Origin: Jiangella muralis
GTDB lineage: Bacteria > Actinomycetota > Actinomycetes > Jiangellales > Jiangellaceae
Length of the DNA: 64,000 nt
Direction of reading: 5' to 3'
Assembly: GCF_001270745.1 (NCBI RefSeq)
Contig: NZ_LFXL01000039.1
Location: 1 to 64,000, forward strand
Part shown: piece by piece, positions 33,020 through 43,017 of the stretch
Layout: each line of letters starts with the position of its first letter
Position numbering within the stretch: the stretch's first letter is position 1
The notes under the pieces: model-generated
Databases searched by the model: none
What the model saw: the letters and a program-made list of their open reading frames with translations, nothing else
Told to the model about the DNA's origin: nothing
Made by a program: the position numbers and the translations under genes

Positions 33020-34056
33020 GTCGCCTCCCGGACCAGCGGACGCAGCGCCCGCTCGTAGGCGTCGGCGTAGCGGACCATCCCCAGGTCGCTGGGGTGTGAC
33101 CCGTCGGTGGTGGCCTCGCCGTCGTCGCCCAGCAGATCGTCGCCCTCCAGGTAGCGCAGGTGCTCGACCCCGTCCTGACGGAACCGCCGGAACGCGTCGC
33201 GGAGGGCCTGCCGGCGCACATCGTGCTGGTCCCGCGTCACCGGCGACAGCCAGGCCCGCTGGAGGGTGCGGTCCTCGACCAGCACGATGGGCGTCCCGGG
33301 CCGCGCTTCTCGCAACGTGCGCACCAGTGGCTCGGTGCGCTCGGCCACCTGCGCCGCATTCATGTTGGGCAGGCAGTCGATCACGTACACGACGGGGTCG
33401 AGCTCGGCCAGGAGCTCCACGACCGGTGCATCCATGCGCCCCGAGGCCGCGAATCCGAGGTTGACCGTCGGCACCCCCAGGCGGCGGCCGACCTGTGCCG
33501 TGATCGCCATCCCCGGCCGGGACGCGCAGGACCCATGCATGATCGACGTTCCGTAGAACACGATCGGCTTGTCGGTGCGCGGCGCCACCGGGGTGAACGT
33601 CGCGTCGGCCGCCACCCCGAGCTCCAGGCGCAGGACCTGGTTGCGCAGCGGCAGGTGCAGCGTGTAGTCGTGCGCTCCCGGTGCGAGATCCGACACCAGG
33701 CCGTAGTCCACCGTGAGACCGGTCAGCCACGGAATCTCCGGTCGGGCCGTGGCCACCCACCGGTCCCGCCCGGTGTCGTCGCGGGCGTACAGGTCGACGC
33801 CGCTGGAGCCGGTGGCGGCCATCGTCGCCCTGGTGATGCGCTCGTCCCCGAGCGTGTAGCGGACCCGCACGACGGGCGAGTCGGTGCTGAACCGGGCGAG
33901 CAGGCCCGCCGACTCACGGCTGAGCAGCCAGACCGGCTCCGGCACGGTCTCCCGTGCCCTGGCCGGGAACCGGTCGTAGTAGGACGCGGTGTCGTCCCAG
34001 GCCCGGCCCTCGACGCCCCACTCGGAGACGTCGTACCAGGTCAGTTCGTCTCCCAT
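33016..34056 (-). CDS. SGNH/GDSL hydrolase with GxDLY domain
   Basis: 346 residues. The N-terminal beta-domain ends with GVDLYARDD, the GxDLY signature, followed by an SGNH hydrolase domain: YGTSIMHGS with the nucleophile Ser (about 172), NLGFAASG, DCLPNMN and DGSHPSDLG with the catalytic Asp/His. Such enzymes are carbohydrate acyl-esterases. No signal peptide. The start shares a base with the M14 gene stop. Within this operon it probably removes acetyl or similar groups from the same glycan that the sulfatase acts on. Confidence 0.85.
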   Translation of the reverse strand: MGDELTWYDVSEWGVEGRAWDDTASYYDRFPARARETVPEPVWLLSRESAGLLARFSTDSPVVRVRYTLGDERITRATMAATGSSGVDLYARDDTGRDRWVATARPEIPWLTGLTVDYGLVSDLAPGAHDYTLHLPLRNQVLRLELGVAADATFTPVAPRTDKPIVFYGTSIMHGSCASRPGMAITAQVGRRLGVPTVNLGFAASGRMDAPVVELLAELDPVVYVIDCLPNMNAAQVAERTEPLVRTLREARPGTPIVLVEDRTLQRAWLSPVTRDQHDVRRQALRDAFRRFRQDGVEHLRYLEGDDLLGDDGEATTDGSHPSDLGMVRYADAYERALRPLVREAT

Positions 34057-36416
34057 CAGCGACCCACGCCCGAGGTGGCCGCAGCCCGCGTGATGCCGCC
34101 CGCCTGCCGGTCGTCGATGGTTCCGTCGTCGACGAGGCCGCTGAGGACGTCGTCGACGTGGCGGACGAAGGCGCCCTGGCTCGGCCAGACCTGCTCGTCG
34201 GCGATGAGGTCGTTGATCGAGCAGCCGACCTCATCGATCTGGTTCGGCACCCCGGTGTCGGCGCCGCCCACCACGACGGTCGCGCGGCGATCGTCCAGCC
34301 GGACGGCGTCGACCATCCCGAGGTTGGGAGTGCCGACCGGACGCACCGCGGTGTCCAGGTCCGGATCCAGCAGGAAGGGGATGACGGCCCGCATCCGCTG
34401 GCCGAGCAACACCTGCGCGAACCCGCCGCCGATCTCCTCGACCTCGACGCCATGGGCGGCGAGACGCTCGCCGACGGTGTGCGACGTCCACTCCTCCCCG
34501 GCCCGCTCCCCGATGAGGGTGCCGTTCTCGCGGAGGGCGAGCTGCTCGTCCGTCAGGCGATAGCCGCACGGCGGCGGGTCCAGCGACACGGTGTTCCGCT
34601 CGTTCCGCGGCGGGTGGAACGGCGGCTCGTAGGCTCCGTCGAGGTAGACGGGTCCGTCGTTCGCCTCCTGCCGCGTTTCGGCGGCGGTGATGGCCGCCCG
34701 GATCGCTTCGAGGTTCTCGTGGTGGTAGTCGAGAAGGGTGTGGAACGACCACAGCTGCGTGTAGACGCGCCGCCGCAGGTTCGGCGGCGAGTTGGTCGGT
34801 GCTTCCGGCCGGGTCACCGACGAGCCGCTCGGAGTCTCGAGCAACTGCCCCATGGCGTTCTTCAGGCCGGCGACGTTGTGCAGCCAGTTCTCCCAGTTGT
34901 CGTAGCCCCAGCCGTCGTAGGGAAGGAGCGACCAGCCGGCCGCGTGACCGGCGGTGAAATGCCAGCCGAGCGTCAGGTCGTCCTGGCTCAGCCGCCACAG
35001 CGGCTCGTCGACGTTCAGGCTGCGCGGCCACATCGGCGCGGTGTCCGCACCGGCCGGCGCTTCGTGTGCGTCGACGACGAGGTCGGGCCGGTGGTCGCGG
35101 ATCACCTCGGCCAGGGCGAACGACTCCGGGTGCCGCAGGGGCAGGTTATCCCGATTGAGGTCCTGATCCGCCGCGTTCGTCCGCCGCCCGACGGCCTGGC
35201 CGTCGGGATTGGCGGTCGGGTTGATCAGGACGGTCGTGCGGTCGAGCACGGCGGTGACCCACGGGTCGTCCGAGTACGCCAGCTCGCGGAGCAGGATCAG
35301 GCACGCCTCGCGCCCGGACCGTTCGGCCCCGTGCACCGTGCAGCTGATGAGGATCGACGGCTTGTCCGCTCCCCCGTCGCCGACGACGGCGAGGTGGATC
35401 GGCCGTCCCTCGTAGGTCTCGCCGATCGTCTCCAGGCGCACCCGGTCGCTTCCGGCCGCGATCGACTCCAGGACACCCATCTCCTCCGCGTGGGAGGTCC
35501 ACGACGCCGCGTTGCTGCGTTCGAACCCCGTCTGCAACTCCGGCGGCGCCGTCACGGCCTCGGTCTCACCGTCGACCGGCGCCGACCACTCTCCGGCGAC
35601 GCCGTCGGTGACGGCGCGCACCCGCCAGCGGTAGCGCTCGCCCAGGGCGAAGCCGGAGTCGGCGAAGGTCGTGACGCCGGCCGGTTCGCCGTCGGCGCCG
35701 ACGTGACGGTCCGGCAGCCATCGGCCGACGACCGCTCCCGGGCCGTCCGGCTGGTCGCCGTCCATGGGTGTGCGTTCGATCTGGTACTCGTTCGCCGTCT
35801 CGACCGGGTCCCAGGCCACGGTCGCGAACCCGTACTCCTGCGTGACCGTCAGGCCGGTGGGGACGCCCGGCGGCTGCGGCGGATCGGCGGGATCGCTGAA
35901 GCGGACGGCGTCGGCGATGACGTAGGTCTGCGACGAGCCCGACGCGACGGCGTCGTTCACCACCAGTTCGACGTACTCGTCGCCGCTGCCGTCGAAGGGC
36001 AGCGAGTTGGGTCCCCGCTGCCAGTAGCCTCCGGCCTGCTGCTGATCGACCTCGAACGTGGTCACCTGGCCCGCGTGGTGGACCCGGTAGGTCACCGCCG
36101 GCGATCGCTGGTCGTTGCCGTGCGGCAGCCACACCGCGATGGCGTAGTCGCCGGCACCGGGGAGCTGCGGTTGCCACCGCGCGACCGGCTCGGCCGGACC
36201 GGGCCGCGCGTGCGAATAGTTGGCGCCGTAGTAGGCGGGGAGGGACGACGACCGGCTCCACGCATCGGCCGGGGTCAGGGCCGCTTCGGTGTTGTCGACC
36301 ACGACGCTGGACTGCTGTGCGGCGCCGGCCGGCTCGTCCGCCGCGGTCGCGGTCGAGAGCCCGGCGGCCAGGAGGCCGGACATCGTGAGCAACGCGATCA
36401 TCCGGTGCCGCATCAT
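34056..36416 (-). CDS. Secreted M14 metallocarboxypeptidase-like protein
   Basis: 786 residues with a signal peptide (about 1-26). Residues 38-175 form a golvesin-C-like beta-domain (YRVHHAGQVTTFEVDQ), 183-285 an FN3 domain, and from about 325 an M14 zinc peptidase domain: His362 and Glu365 in VHGAERSGRE, NPDG and DLNRD near 403-423, His451 in VVDAHEAP. The C-terminal 70 residues (GCSINDLIADEQVWPSQGAF onward) repeat the end of the dehydrogenase at 14627. Starts at ATG 36416 after GGAGGA, overlapping the GH30-like stop. A peptidase inside a glycan operon is unusual and points to a peptide-bearing substrate. Confidence 0.85.
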   Translation of the reverse strand: MMRHRMIALLTMSGLLAAGLSTATAADEPAGAAQQSSVVVDNTEAALTPADAWSRSSSLPAYYGANYSHARPGPAEPVARWQPQLPGAGDYAIAVWLPHGNDQRSPAVTYRVHHAGQVTTFEVDQQQAGGYWQRGPNSLPFDGSGDEYVELVVNDAVASGSSQTYVIADAVRFSDPADPPQPPGVPTGLTVTQEYGFATVAWDPVETANEYQIERTPMDGDQPDGPGAVVGRWLPDRHVGADGEPAGVTTFADSGFALGERYRWRVRAVTDGVAGEWSAPVDGETEAVTAPPELQTGFERSNAASWTSHAEEMGVLESIAAGSDRVRLETIGETYEGRPIHLAVVGDGGADKPSILISCTVHGAERSGREACLILLRELAYSDDPWVTAVLDRTTVLINPTANPDGQAVGRRTNAADQDLNRDNLPLRHPESFALAEVIRDHRPDLVVDAHEAPAGADTAPMWPRSLNVDEPLWRLSQDDLTLGWHFTAGHAAGWSLLPYDGWGYDNWENWLHNVAGLKNAMGQLLETPSGSSVTRPEAPTNSPPNLRRRVYTQLWSFHTLLDYHHENLEAIRAAITAAETRQEANDGPVYLDGAYEPPFHPPRNERNTVSLDPPPCGYRLTDEQLALRENGTLIGERAGEEWTSHTVGERLAAHGVEVEEIGGGFAQVLLGQRMRAVIPFLLDPDLDTAVRPVGTPNLGMVDAVRLDDRRATVVVGGADTGVPNQIDEVGCSINDLIADEQVWPSQGAFVRHVDDVLSGLVDDGTIDDRQAGGITRAAATSGVGR

Positions 36417-39400
36417 GAGTTCCTCCGTCGATGTGCGGGCCGGGCGGTCACCCAGAACTGGAGACTCTCCGGCGCCAGTGCGCAGGTGAGGGTCGGTCCC
36501 GACGCCGTTCCGAGGTCGGTGAAGCGCTGCTCGCGCGAGAAGCCGTGGCCGACGAGGCGGTCCGGCGCTCCGACGTCGATCGAGATCTCCGCCGGTTCGG
36601 CGGCCCCGTTGAGGACGACGACCCCGCGGCTGCCGTCCGGCGCCTCGAACGCCATGACCTTGTGATCGGGGTCGGCGGCGACGTCGCCCAGGACGGAGTA
36701 CCGCACGGCGTCGTGCGGCATCAGCTTCACGAAGCCGGCGATGGGATGCCAGTTGATCCCGACGTAGTCCCAGTGGCCGACCTCGAGGTGGCCGTACTCG
36801 CCGCCGACAGAGTCGTCGGTCTCCGGCCGCCACACCCCGAGCGCGCGGGTCTCGCCGAAGTTGGAGTTCGTCGGCTGCAGCGCGTGCAGCCAGTACCAGG
36901 TCGGCGATCCGTAGTAGAGGAAGTGGAACAGGATGTTCTTCGCCGTGTTGACGAAGTCCGCCCCGTCGTCGCCCGAATAGGAGTACTCGGTGTTGACCAG
37001 CGGCCGGTCACCCAGGTTCCGCCAGGTGCCCCCCGGCTCGATCAGCGCCTCGGGATGGTGCGAGATGCCGCCGTTGTGCCACGACCAGGACTCCATGAGG
37101 CTCGACGCCTCGGCGTCGGGGGTGATCTCGTCGATCCAGGTATGGCTGTGCCCACTGTCCGGGCCGAAGATGTGCAGCTCCGGGTGGTCCGAGCGGATCC
37201 GCGGGGCGACGGCATTGAACGTGGTGACGTAGTCCGGCGGCGCGTAGTAGCACATCGAGTACGGGCCGGCGGACTGGTTCGGCGGGCGGTTCTGCGGCTC
37301 GTTCTGCAGCGACCAGGCACCTACGGGCACGCCGCGCGCCTTCAACGTGTCGATGTCCGCGGACATCGCGTCGGCCAGGTCGCCGAGGAAGGACGGGTCG
37401 TCCGCGGCGAGCTGCCCACCTAGCAGGCTGCCGGTGGATTTGAAGTACGGCGGCGGGGACCAGTAGGTCGGGGTCACCGTGGCACCGGAGCGCTGCGCCG
37501 ACTCGGCGATGTCGTCGATCTGCCCCGGGTAGGCATCGAGGATCTGCCGGCCCTCGTCGTCGGTGCCTCGCAGGTACAGCCCCATGGCCAGGCGGATGTG
37601 CCGGAACCCGGTGAGCATCTCGTCGTACCACCGCTGCCGCTCGGAGTCGGTCAGCGACTGCGGGACCCGCTCGATGGTGCACGCCAGCTGGCCACCCGGC
37701 TGGAGGCAGTCGTAGAGGATCTCCACCCCGATGCCCTCGATGAGCTGCTGGGGATCGGTCCAGTCGACGCGGTAGCCGGCGGCGGAGGTCTCGGCCGCCG
37801 GCAGCAGCCGGACCGCGTCGGCGACGACATACCCGCCGGCGGAGCTCGCGAGCCGCACGTGGTGCCCCGCCGACGCGTCGATAGTGAACAGCCCGTCGCC
37901 CAGCCTGACCCAGTGGCATCCGGCGCCGCGCTGGTCGACGGTGATGGTGTCCTCGCCGCCGGCGTGCGCCACGGTGAAGGGGGCGCTGCTCGCGGCGTCG
38001 GCGGCACCGTGGGGGAACCAGACCCAGACGCTGAACTCGCCGCTCGTGCCGGGCGCCGGGGTGAACGTGGCCACGGCGTCCGCCCCGGGCTGGGCGACCA
38101 TCGCGTCGTGCCCCCGGTACCCGGGCATGATCGCGGACGCGGTCCACTCGCCGGTGAACTCAGCGTCCGCGTGGTCGATGACGAGCTCGATGCTGGTCCC
38201 GGGGACGGCCGAGGCCTGGTACGACGCGCGCACCGCCGCACCGTCGGGTCCCGCGGCGCGCACGACGTAGTGGTGGACGAATCCGGGCTCCACGTCGCGG
38301 TCGATGTATGACGGCTCGGTGGTCTCGGCGACCGTCGTGAACGCCAGGGCCCGGCGTCCGACCCCGACGGCCCGTTGGACCTGGTAGGTCTCAGCGTCGT
38401 CGGTCGGATGCCAGGCGAGGTGCACGGCGCCGGCCGCCGCCGTCGCCACGAGCCCGTGCGGCGTGAGCAGCGGCGGCCCGGCCGGCCGGGCGACCAGCGG
38501 GTTCGTCGCGGGTCCCTCCCCGCCGGCGTTGGCGGCCGTCACGGTGAAGTGGGCGTCGACCCCGTTCTCCAGCCGGACGACCGTGAACGTGGTGCGCACG
38601 ACCCGATCGGCCACCACGACGGACGTGCCACCGGACTCGTGGCGGCGCACGACGTAGTGACTCGCCCGCTCCACGGGTTGCCAGGTCAGGGTGACCTGCT
38701 GGTTGCCGGCCGTCGCGACCGGCGTGCCGGGCGCCTCGCCGGGCGGCGCTGGGCGCTGGACGTCCACCCGCGCCGACTGCGCGCCTTCGCCACCGGGTCC
38801 GGCGGCGGCCACCGTGTAGGTGAAGTCACCGGTGCCGGTGTCCTCGTCGAGATACGACCCGCCGAGCACGAGGCCGGCCACGACCTCGAGCGGCCCGGTG
38901 GGTGTGATGCTGCGCCGCACGACGTAGTAGTCGGCCTCGGCGGCGATCTCCCACGCGACCTCGATGCCACCGCCGACGACCCAGGTGGCCGCGACGTCGG
39001 CCGGCACCGCGGGAACGTACGGTTCCACGAACCGGGCGGCATCGGCGTTGACGTGCACCACCGGCGGCCGGGCGTCCGCCACCACCAACTCCACGTACTC
39101 CGAGCCGTCGGCGGCGAACGTCAACGGCCCGGTCGAGCCGCGCCAGTAGCCACCACCGATCGTCTGATCCAGCTCGAGCGTCGTCACCTGCCCCGCATGG
39201 TGGACGCGGTAGACGGCGGCGGTGGACCGGTTCCGGTCACCGTCGGGCAGCCACAGCTGGACGACGTACTCGCCGGGCGACGGAAGCTCCGGCGTCCAGC
39301 GGGCGACGGCCGTCGACGACGAGCTCCATGCGGAGTTCGCATAGTTCGTCCCGTAGAAGCCGTTCGCATAGCTCGACGTCGGCCACGAACCGGCGGGCAG

Positions 39401-39556
39401 GAGCTCGGCCTGCGGGTTGTCGACGACGACGTCGACGACCGCCGCGGCGTGCGCGGTGGGGAGGTTCTTCGCGAAGACGAGGGTCGTCGCGGCGGCGGCC
39501 GAGTAGGTGAGGAACCGGCGACGGCTGATGGCAGGAGGAAGCGGCTGGTGTTCCAT
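36413..39556 (-). CDS. Secreted GH30-like glycoside hydrolase with carbohydrate-binding-type modules
   Basis: 1047 residues. A twin-arginine signal (SRRRFLTYSAAAATTLVFA) indicates folded export. Then a golvesin-C-like domain (about 40-170, sharing YRVHHAGQVTT with the M14 protein), three FN3 domains (about 178-460), a second golvesin-like domain (about 465-595) and a GH-A-clan catalytic domain (about 600-1040): acid/base Glu in WSLQNEP near 751 and nucleophile Glu in LVNTEYSYS near 856, as in GH30. It should make the first cuts in the polymer outside the cell. The bond specificity cannot be read. Confidence 0.82.
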   Translation of the reverse strand: MEHQPLPPAISRRRFLTYSAAAATTLVFAKNLPTAHAAAVVDVVVDNPQAELLPAGSWPTSSYANGFYGTNYANSAWSSSSTAVARWTPELPSPGEYVVQLWLPDGDRNRSTAAVYRVHHAGQVTTLELDQTIGGGYWRGSTGPLTFAADGSEYVELVVADARPPVVHVNADAARFVEPYVPAVPADVAATWVVGGGIEVAWEIAAEADYYVVRRSITPTGPLEVVAGLVLGGSYLDEDTGTGDFTYTVAAAGPGGEGAQSARVDVQRPAPPGEAPGTPVATAGNQQVTLTWQPVERASHYVVRRHESGGTSVVVADRVVRTTFTVVRLENGVDAHFTVTAANAGGEGPATNPLVARPAGPPLLTPHGLVATAAAGAVHLAWHPTDDAETYQVQRAVGVGRRALAFTTVAETTEPSYIDRDVEPGFVHHYVVRAAGPDGAAVRASYQASAVPGTSIELVIDHADAEFTGEWTASAIMPGYRGHDAMVAQPGADAVATFTPAPGTSGEFSVWVWFPHGAADAASSAPFTVAHAGGEDTITVDQRGAGCHWVRLGDGLFTIDASAGHHVRLASSAGGYVVADAVRLLPAAETSAAGYRVDWTDPQQLIEGIGVEILYDCLQPGGQLACTIERVPQSLTDSERQRWYDEMLTGFRHIRLAMGLYLRGTDDEGRQILDAYPGQIDDIAESAQRSGATVTPTYWSPPPYFKSTGSLLGGQLAADDPSFLGDLADAMSADIDTLKARGVPVGAWSLQNEPQNRPPNQSAGPYSMCYYAPPDYVTTFNAVAPRIRSDHPELHIFGPDSGHSHTWIDEITPDAEASSLMESWSWHNGGISHHPEALIEPGGTWRNLGDRPLVNTEYSYSGDDGADFVNTAKNILFHFLYYGSPTWYWLHALQPTNSNFGETRALGVWRPETDDSVGGEYGHLEVGHWDYVGINWHPIAGFVKLMPHDAVRYSVLGDVAADPDHKVMAFEAPDGSRGVVVLNGAAEPAEISIDVGAPDRLVGHGFSREQRFTDLGTASGPTLTCALAPESLQFWVTARPAHRRRNS

Positions 39557-39621
39557 GGCGGATCTCCCATCGTGCGGGCATGCTGACGCACGCCCTTTCC
39601 GGTAGGGGCGAAGCGGTCGGC

Positions 39622-41127
39622 TCAGGAGATGCCGAGCTCGGTCAACTGGTCGATCCCGCTGTCGACGAACTGCTGGAGGCCGAACTGGCTCGACAGGGTT
39701 TCGAGGAAGGCGTCGTACTCGTCCAGCGGTCGCTGGCCGGTGACGAAGGCGATGATCCCCTCCTGGGCGAACCGCCCGGCGTCGGCCGGGTTGTAGCCCT
39801 CGGGCGCCAGGACCAGGCTGTTGTACGTCTGCAGCTTCGGCTGGTTCTCCGCGAACTCGATCACATCGATGTCGTCGGCGAACTTCACGCGCATGTACTC
39901 GGCTTCGTCGCGACCGGTGAACTGGTAGATCCAGAAGTACCCGCCGTCGCTGTCGAGCAGGTCGGTCGGCACGACGGTGTCACCGTCGAGGTTGTAGTGC
40001 TCGCCCTCGATGCCGAACGAGGTGAGCCGCCGGCCCTCCTCGGTGGTCGAGTACGCGATCAGCTCGAACAGTTTCTCCAGCTTCTCCGGCTCGTTCTCCA
40101 GGGTGCGCGGAATGCCGTACATCCGGGTGGCCGTGTTGTCCCACGGGTACGCGCCCTCGCCGCCGGGTCCGGACGGAGGGTTGATCTGGATCCATTCGGC
40201 GTCGGGCTGCACCGTCTTGTACTGGTCGACGAACTCCGGCTTGGTCATGTTCGGCCAGGTGGTGTTCATGATGCCGGCCATGCCCTGCATCGCGCGCTCC
40301 TGCGCCTGGGCGTCGTCCTGGGTCATGAAGTCCGGATCGACCGCGCCACTCTCCACCAGGCTGCGGAAGTACTCCAGTGCGTCGACGGTGTCAGGGTCGT
40401 AGAACCCGTTGACCAGCTCGGAGCCGTCCAGGTAGAAGGCGCCGCCGCGTTCGCCGTACGCCGGGCCGATCCCACCGGAGCCGAACGCCGCCCACAGGGG
40501 ATTCCACAGGCCGCCGCTGTTGCCGCCGGTGAGGCCATAGGTGTCGTCATGGCCGTTGCCGTCGGGGTCGTCCTGAGCGAAGGCGACCGCGACGTCGAAG
40601 AAGTCGTCGGTGGTCTCGGGCACCTCGAGCCCGAGGTTGTCCAACCAGTCCTTGCGGATCCAGTAGGAGCTGTAGTTGTAGCCCGACGGCGTCACGACGC
40701 CGTAGTCCGTGCCGTCGATGTTGCCCAGCGCCCGGAGGTCGGGCTCGACGGCGTCGGTGTAGGCGGCCAGCTCGTCGTCCAGGTAGTCGGAGATGTCCAG
40801 GAGCAGGCCCTGTTCGGCCAGTTGCTCCAGTCGCGGCCGGTCGACCTGGAAGAGGTCGGAGAGGTTGCCGGCCGCCGAGTCCGCGGAGAGCTGGGTGTAG
40901 TACTCGGCGGCGGCGGTCGTGATCATGTCGAGGTCGACCCCGACCTCCTCGTCGAGCGCCGCCTTGATCGGGTCGTCGTCCGGTACCGGATCGGCCGCCT
41001 GCACGCTGATGCGCAGCGACGCGATACCGCCGCCGCCCGAGCCGTCGCCGTCGTCGGAACCGCACGACGCCAGTGGCGCCGCGGCGATGATGAGGAGCAG
41101 CGGAACTCGTCGAACAGCCCTGGTCAT
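39622..41127 (-). CDS. Sugar-binding lipoprotein (LplA type)
   Basis: 501 residues from ATG 41127 after GGAGGA. Lipobox APLASC with Cys22, then an Asp/Gly-rich linker and a large family-1 binding-protein fold with DWLDNLGLEVPETTDDFFDVAVAFAQDDPDGNGHDDTYG, typical of LplA-like proteins. Partner of the two permeases upstream. Its size fits oligosaccharide rather than monosaccharide capture. Confidence 0.92.
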   Translation of the reverse strand: MTRAVRRVPLLLIIAAAPLASCGSDDGDGSGGGGIASLRISVQAADPVPDDDPIKAALDEEVGVDLDMITTAAAEYYTQLSADSAAGNLSDLFQVDRPRLEQLAEQGLLLDISDYLDDELAAYTDAVEPDLRALGNIDGTDYGVVTPSGYNYSSYWIRKDWLDNLGLEVPETTDDFFDVAVAFAQDDPDGNGHDDTYGLTGGNSGGLWNPLWAAFGSGGIGPAYGERGGAFYLDGSELVNGFYDPDTVDALEYFRSLVESGAVDPDFMTQDDAQAQERAMQGMAGIMNTTWPNMTKPEFVDQYKTVQPDAEWIQINPPSGPGGEGAYPWDNTATRMYGIPRTLENEPEKLEKLFELIAYSTTEEGRRLTSFGIEGEHYNLDGDTVVPTDLLDSDGGYFWIYQFTGRDEAEYMRVKFADDIDVIEFAENQPKLQTYNSLVLAPEGYNPADAGRFAQEGIIAFVTGQRPLDEYDAFLETLSSQFGLQQFVDSGIDQLTELGIS

Positions 41128-41170
41128 GAGTCCTCCGATGAAGTAGGGCACGCTCGGTGCCGGCGGTGGG

Positions 41171-42025
41171 TCAGCCCTTGACGGAGCCGAGGGTGACGCC
41201 CTTCTGGAAGTGCTTCTGGATGAACGGGTAGACGGCGATCATCGGGGCGGCCGCCACGACGATCGCCGCCATCTGCAGCGTCACGGTGGGGACCGCGGCC
41301 TCGAGGTTCTGGGAGGACTGCGCCCTCGCGAGCAGGTTGTGGATCACGACCTGCAGCGGGTAGAGGCTGTCATCGCGGATGTACAGGATCGCCTGCATGA
41401 ATTCGTTCCAGTGACCGACGCCGTAGAACAGCGTGAGCGTCAGGAGCACCGGCACCGAGAGCGGCAGCACGATCCGGACGAGAATGCGGAACTCACCCGC
41501 GCCGTCGATGCGCGCCGATTCGAACAACTCCTGCGGCAGCCGTTCGAAGAACGTCTTCATCACCAGGAGGTTGAACACCCACACGGCGTTGGGGATGATC
41601 AGCGACCAGATCGAGTCGACCAGCCCCGTCGCCTGGACCACGAGGAAGGTCGGGATCATTCCGGCGTTGAACAGCATGGTGAACAGGACCGCGAACAGGA
41701 TGAACCCGCGGCCCGGCAGGTTCCTGATCGACAGCGGATAGGCCAGGAGCATGGTGAGCACCATGTTGAGCGCGGTCCCCACGATGGTGATGAACGCCGT
41801 GACACCCAGCGCCCGGGGAATCGCCGGCTCGGCGAACAGGCTCCGGTAGGCGTCGAAGGTGAACTCGCGCGGGATCACCACATACCCGCCGTTGCGGAGG
41901 ATCTCGCTGTACGGCGTCAACGACGCGGACACCACGAACATCAGCGGGAAGACCGACACCACCGCGACCAGGATCAGCGCGATGTTGACGCCGCCGTTGA
42001 CGATGCGATCCTCTCTGGACGTCAC
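41171..42025 (-). CDS. Carbohydrate ABC transporter permease (LplC/YtcP type)
   Basis: 284 residues from GTG 42025, favoured because it overlaps the partner permease stop as GTGA; ATG 42043 would add 6 residues. Six membrane segments and the EAA loop ESARIDGAGEFRILVRIVLPLSVP. Forms the channel with the LplB-type partner. Confidence 0.9.
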   Translation of the reverse strand: MTSREDRIVNGGVNIALILVAVVSVFPLMFVVSASLTPYSEILRNGGYVVIPREFTFDAYRSLFAEPAIPRALGVTAFITIVGTALNMVLTMLLAYPLSIRNLPGRGFILFAVLFTMLFNAGMIPTFLVVQATGLVDSIWSLIIPNAVWVFNLLVMKTFFERLPQELFESARIDGAGEFRILVRIVLPLSVPVLLTLTLFYGVGHWNEFMQAILYIRDDSLYPLQVVIHNLLARAQSSQNLEAAVPTVTLQMAAIVVAAAPMIAVYPFIQKHFQKGVTLGSVKG

Positions 42026-43017
42026 CACAGCTGGCCATCCCATCGTCGAGCCAGCCGATTGGCGATCAGGACGAGTCCCAGCCCGATCACGGACTTGAAC
42101 ATGCCCACGGCCGCGGCCAAGGAGAAGTTGAGGTCTTCCAGGCCGGTCCGGAAGACCCAGGTGTCGATGATGTCGCCCACCGGATACACCTGCGGGTTGT
42201 AGAACACGTAGACGTGCTCGAATCCCGCTTCCAGGATCTGCCCGAGCTTGAGAACGAACAGCAGGATGATGACCGACCGGATGCCGGGCAGCGTGATGTG
42301 CCAGATCTGCCGCAGGCGGCCCGCTCCGTCGACGCGCGCCGCCTCATAGTGCTCCTGGTCGATCCCCATCATCGCGGCGAAATAGATGATGGCGCCCCAC
42401 CCCAGGTCCTTCCACATGTCGGTCCCGACCAGGACGGACCGGAACCAGTCGGTCGACGTGAGGAAGGCGATCGGGCCGAGGTCCACGCCGTCCAGCCAGC
42501 GATTCACCAGGCCGGTGCTCGGCGACAGGAACGCCAACGCGATCCCGAAGATGATCACCCACGACAGGAAGTGCGGCATGTAGCTCAGCGTCTGCACCCA
42601 CCGGCGCATCCACGTCAGCCGGCATTCGTAGAGAAGGAGCGCCAGGAAGATCGAGGGAACCGTGCCCCAGAAGATCTTGTAGACCGAGATCAGCGCGGTG
42701 TTCGTGAGCAGCTGGCCGAAGTACGGCGACTCGTAGAACTGGCGGAAGTACTTGAACCACGGGTCCGCCCACGGGCTGTCCATGATCCCGAGGCCGAGGT
42801 TGTAGTCCTTGAACGCGATGACCAGTCCGGCCATCGGGGCATAGCGGTAGACGACGAACCAGATGAGCGCCGGCGCCATCATGAGGTAGAGCGCGCGGTA
42901 CCTCCAGAAGCGCGACCTCCTGAACCGCTCCCAGCGCGTGGGGGTGCCGCCGCCCGTCGTGCGGCGCCGGCGCTGCGAGGCGCTCTGGTCGACGGTGGCG
43001 GTGGCCTGGGCGCTCAC
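42022..43017 (-). CDS. Carbohydrate ABC transporter permease (LplB type)
   Basis: 331 residues from GTG 43017, which overlaps the DUF624 stop as GTGA. A basic N-terminus, six membrane segments and the EAA loop EAARVDGAGRLRQIWHITLPGIR. The FKDYNLGLGIMDSPW segment is characteristic of LplB-family permeases for oligosaccharides from plant or host glycans. No ATPase is encoded in the operon. Confidence 0.92.
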   Translation of the reverse strand: MSAQATATVDQSASQRRRRTTGGGTPTRWERFRRSRFWRYRALYLMMAPALIWFVVYRYAPMAGLVIAFKDYNLGLGIMDSPWADPWFKYFRQFYESPYFGQLLTNTALISVYKIFWGTVPSIFLALLLYECRLTWMRRWVQTLSYMPHFLSWVIIFGIALAFLSPSTGLVNRWLDGVDLGPIAFLTSTDWFRSVLVGTDMWKDLGWGAIIYFAAMMGIDQEHYEAARVDGAGRLRQIWHITLPGIRSVIILLFVLKLGQILEAGFEHVYVFYNPQVYPVGDIIDTWVFRTGLEDLNFSLAAAVGMFKSVIGLGLVLIANRLARRWDGQLW

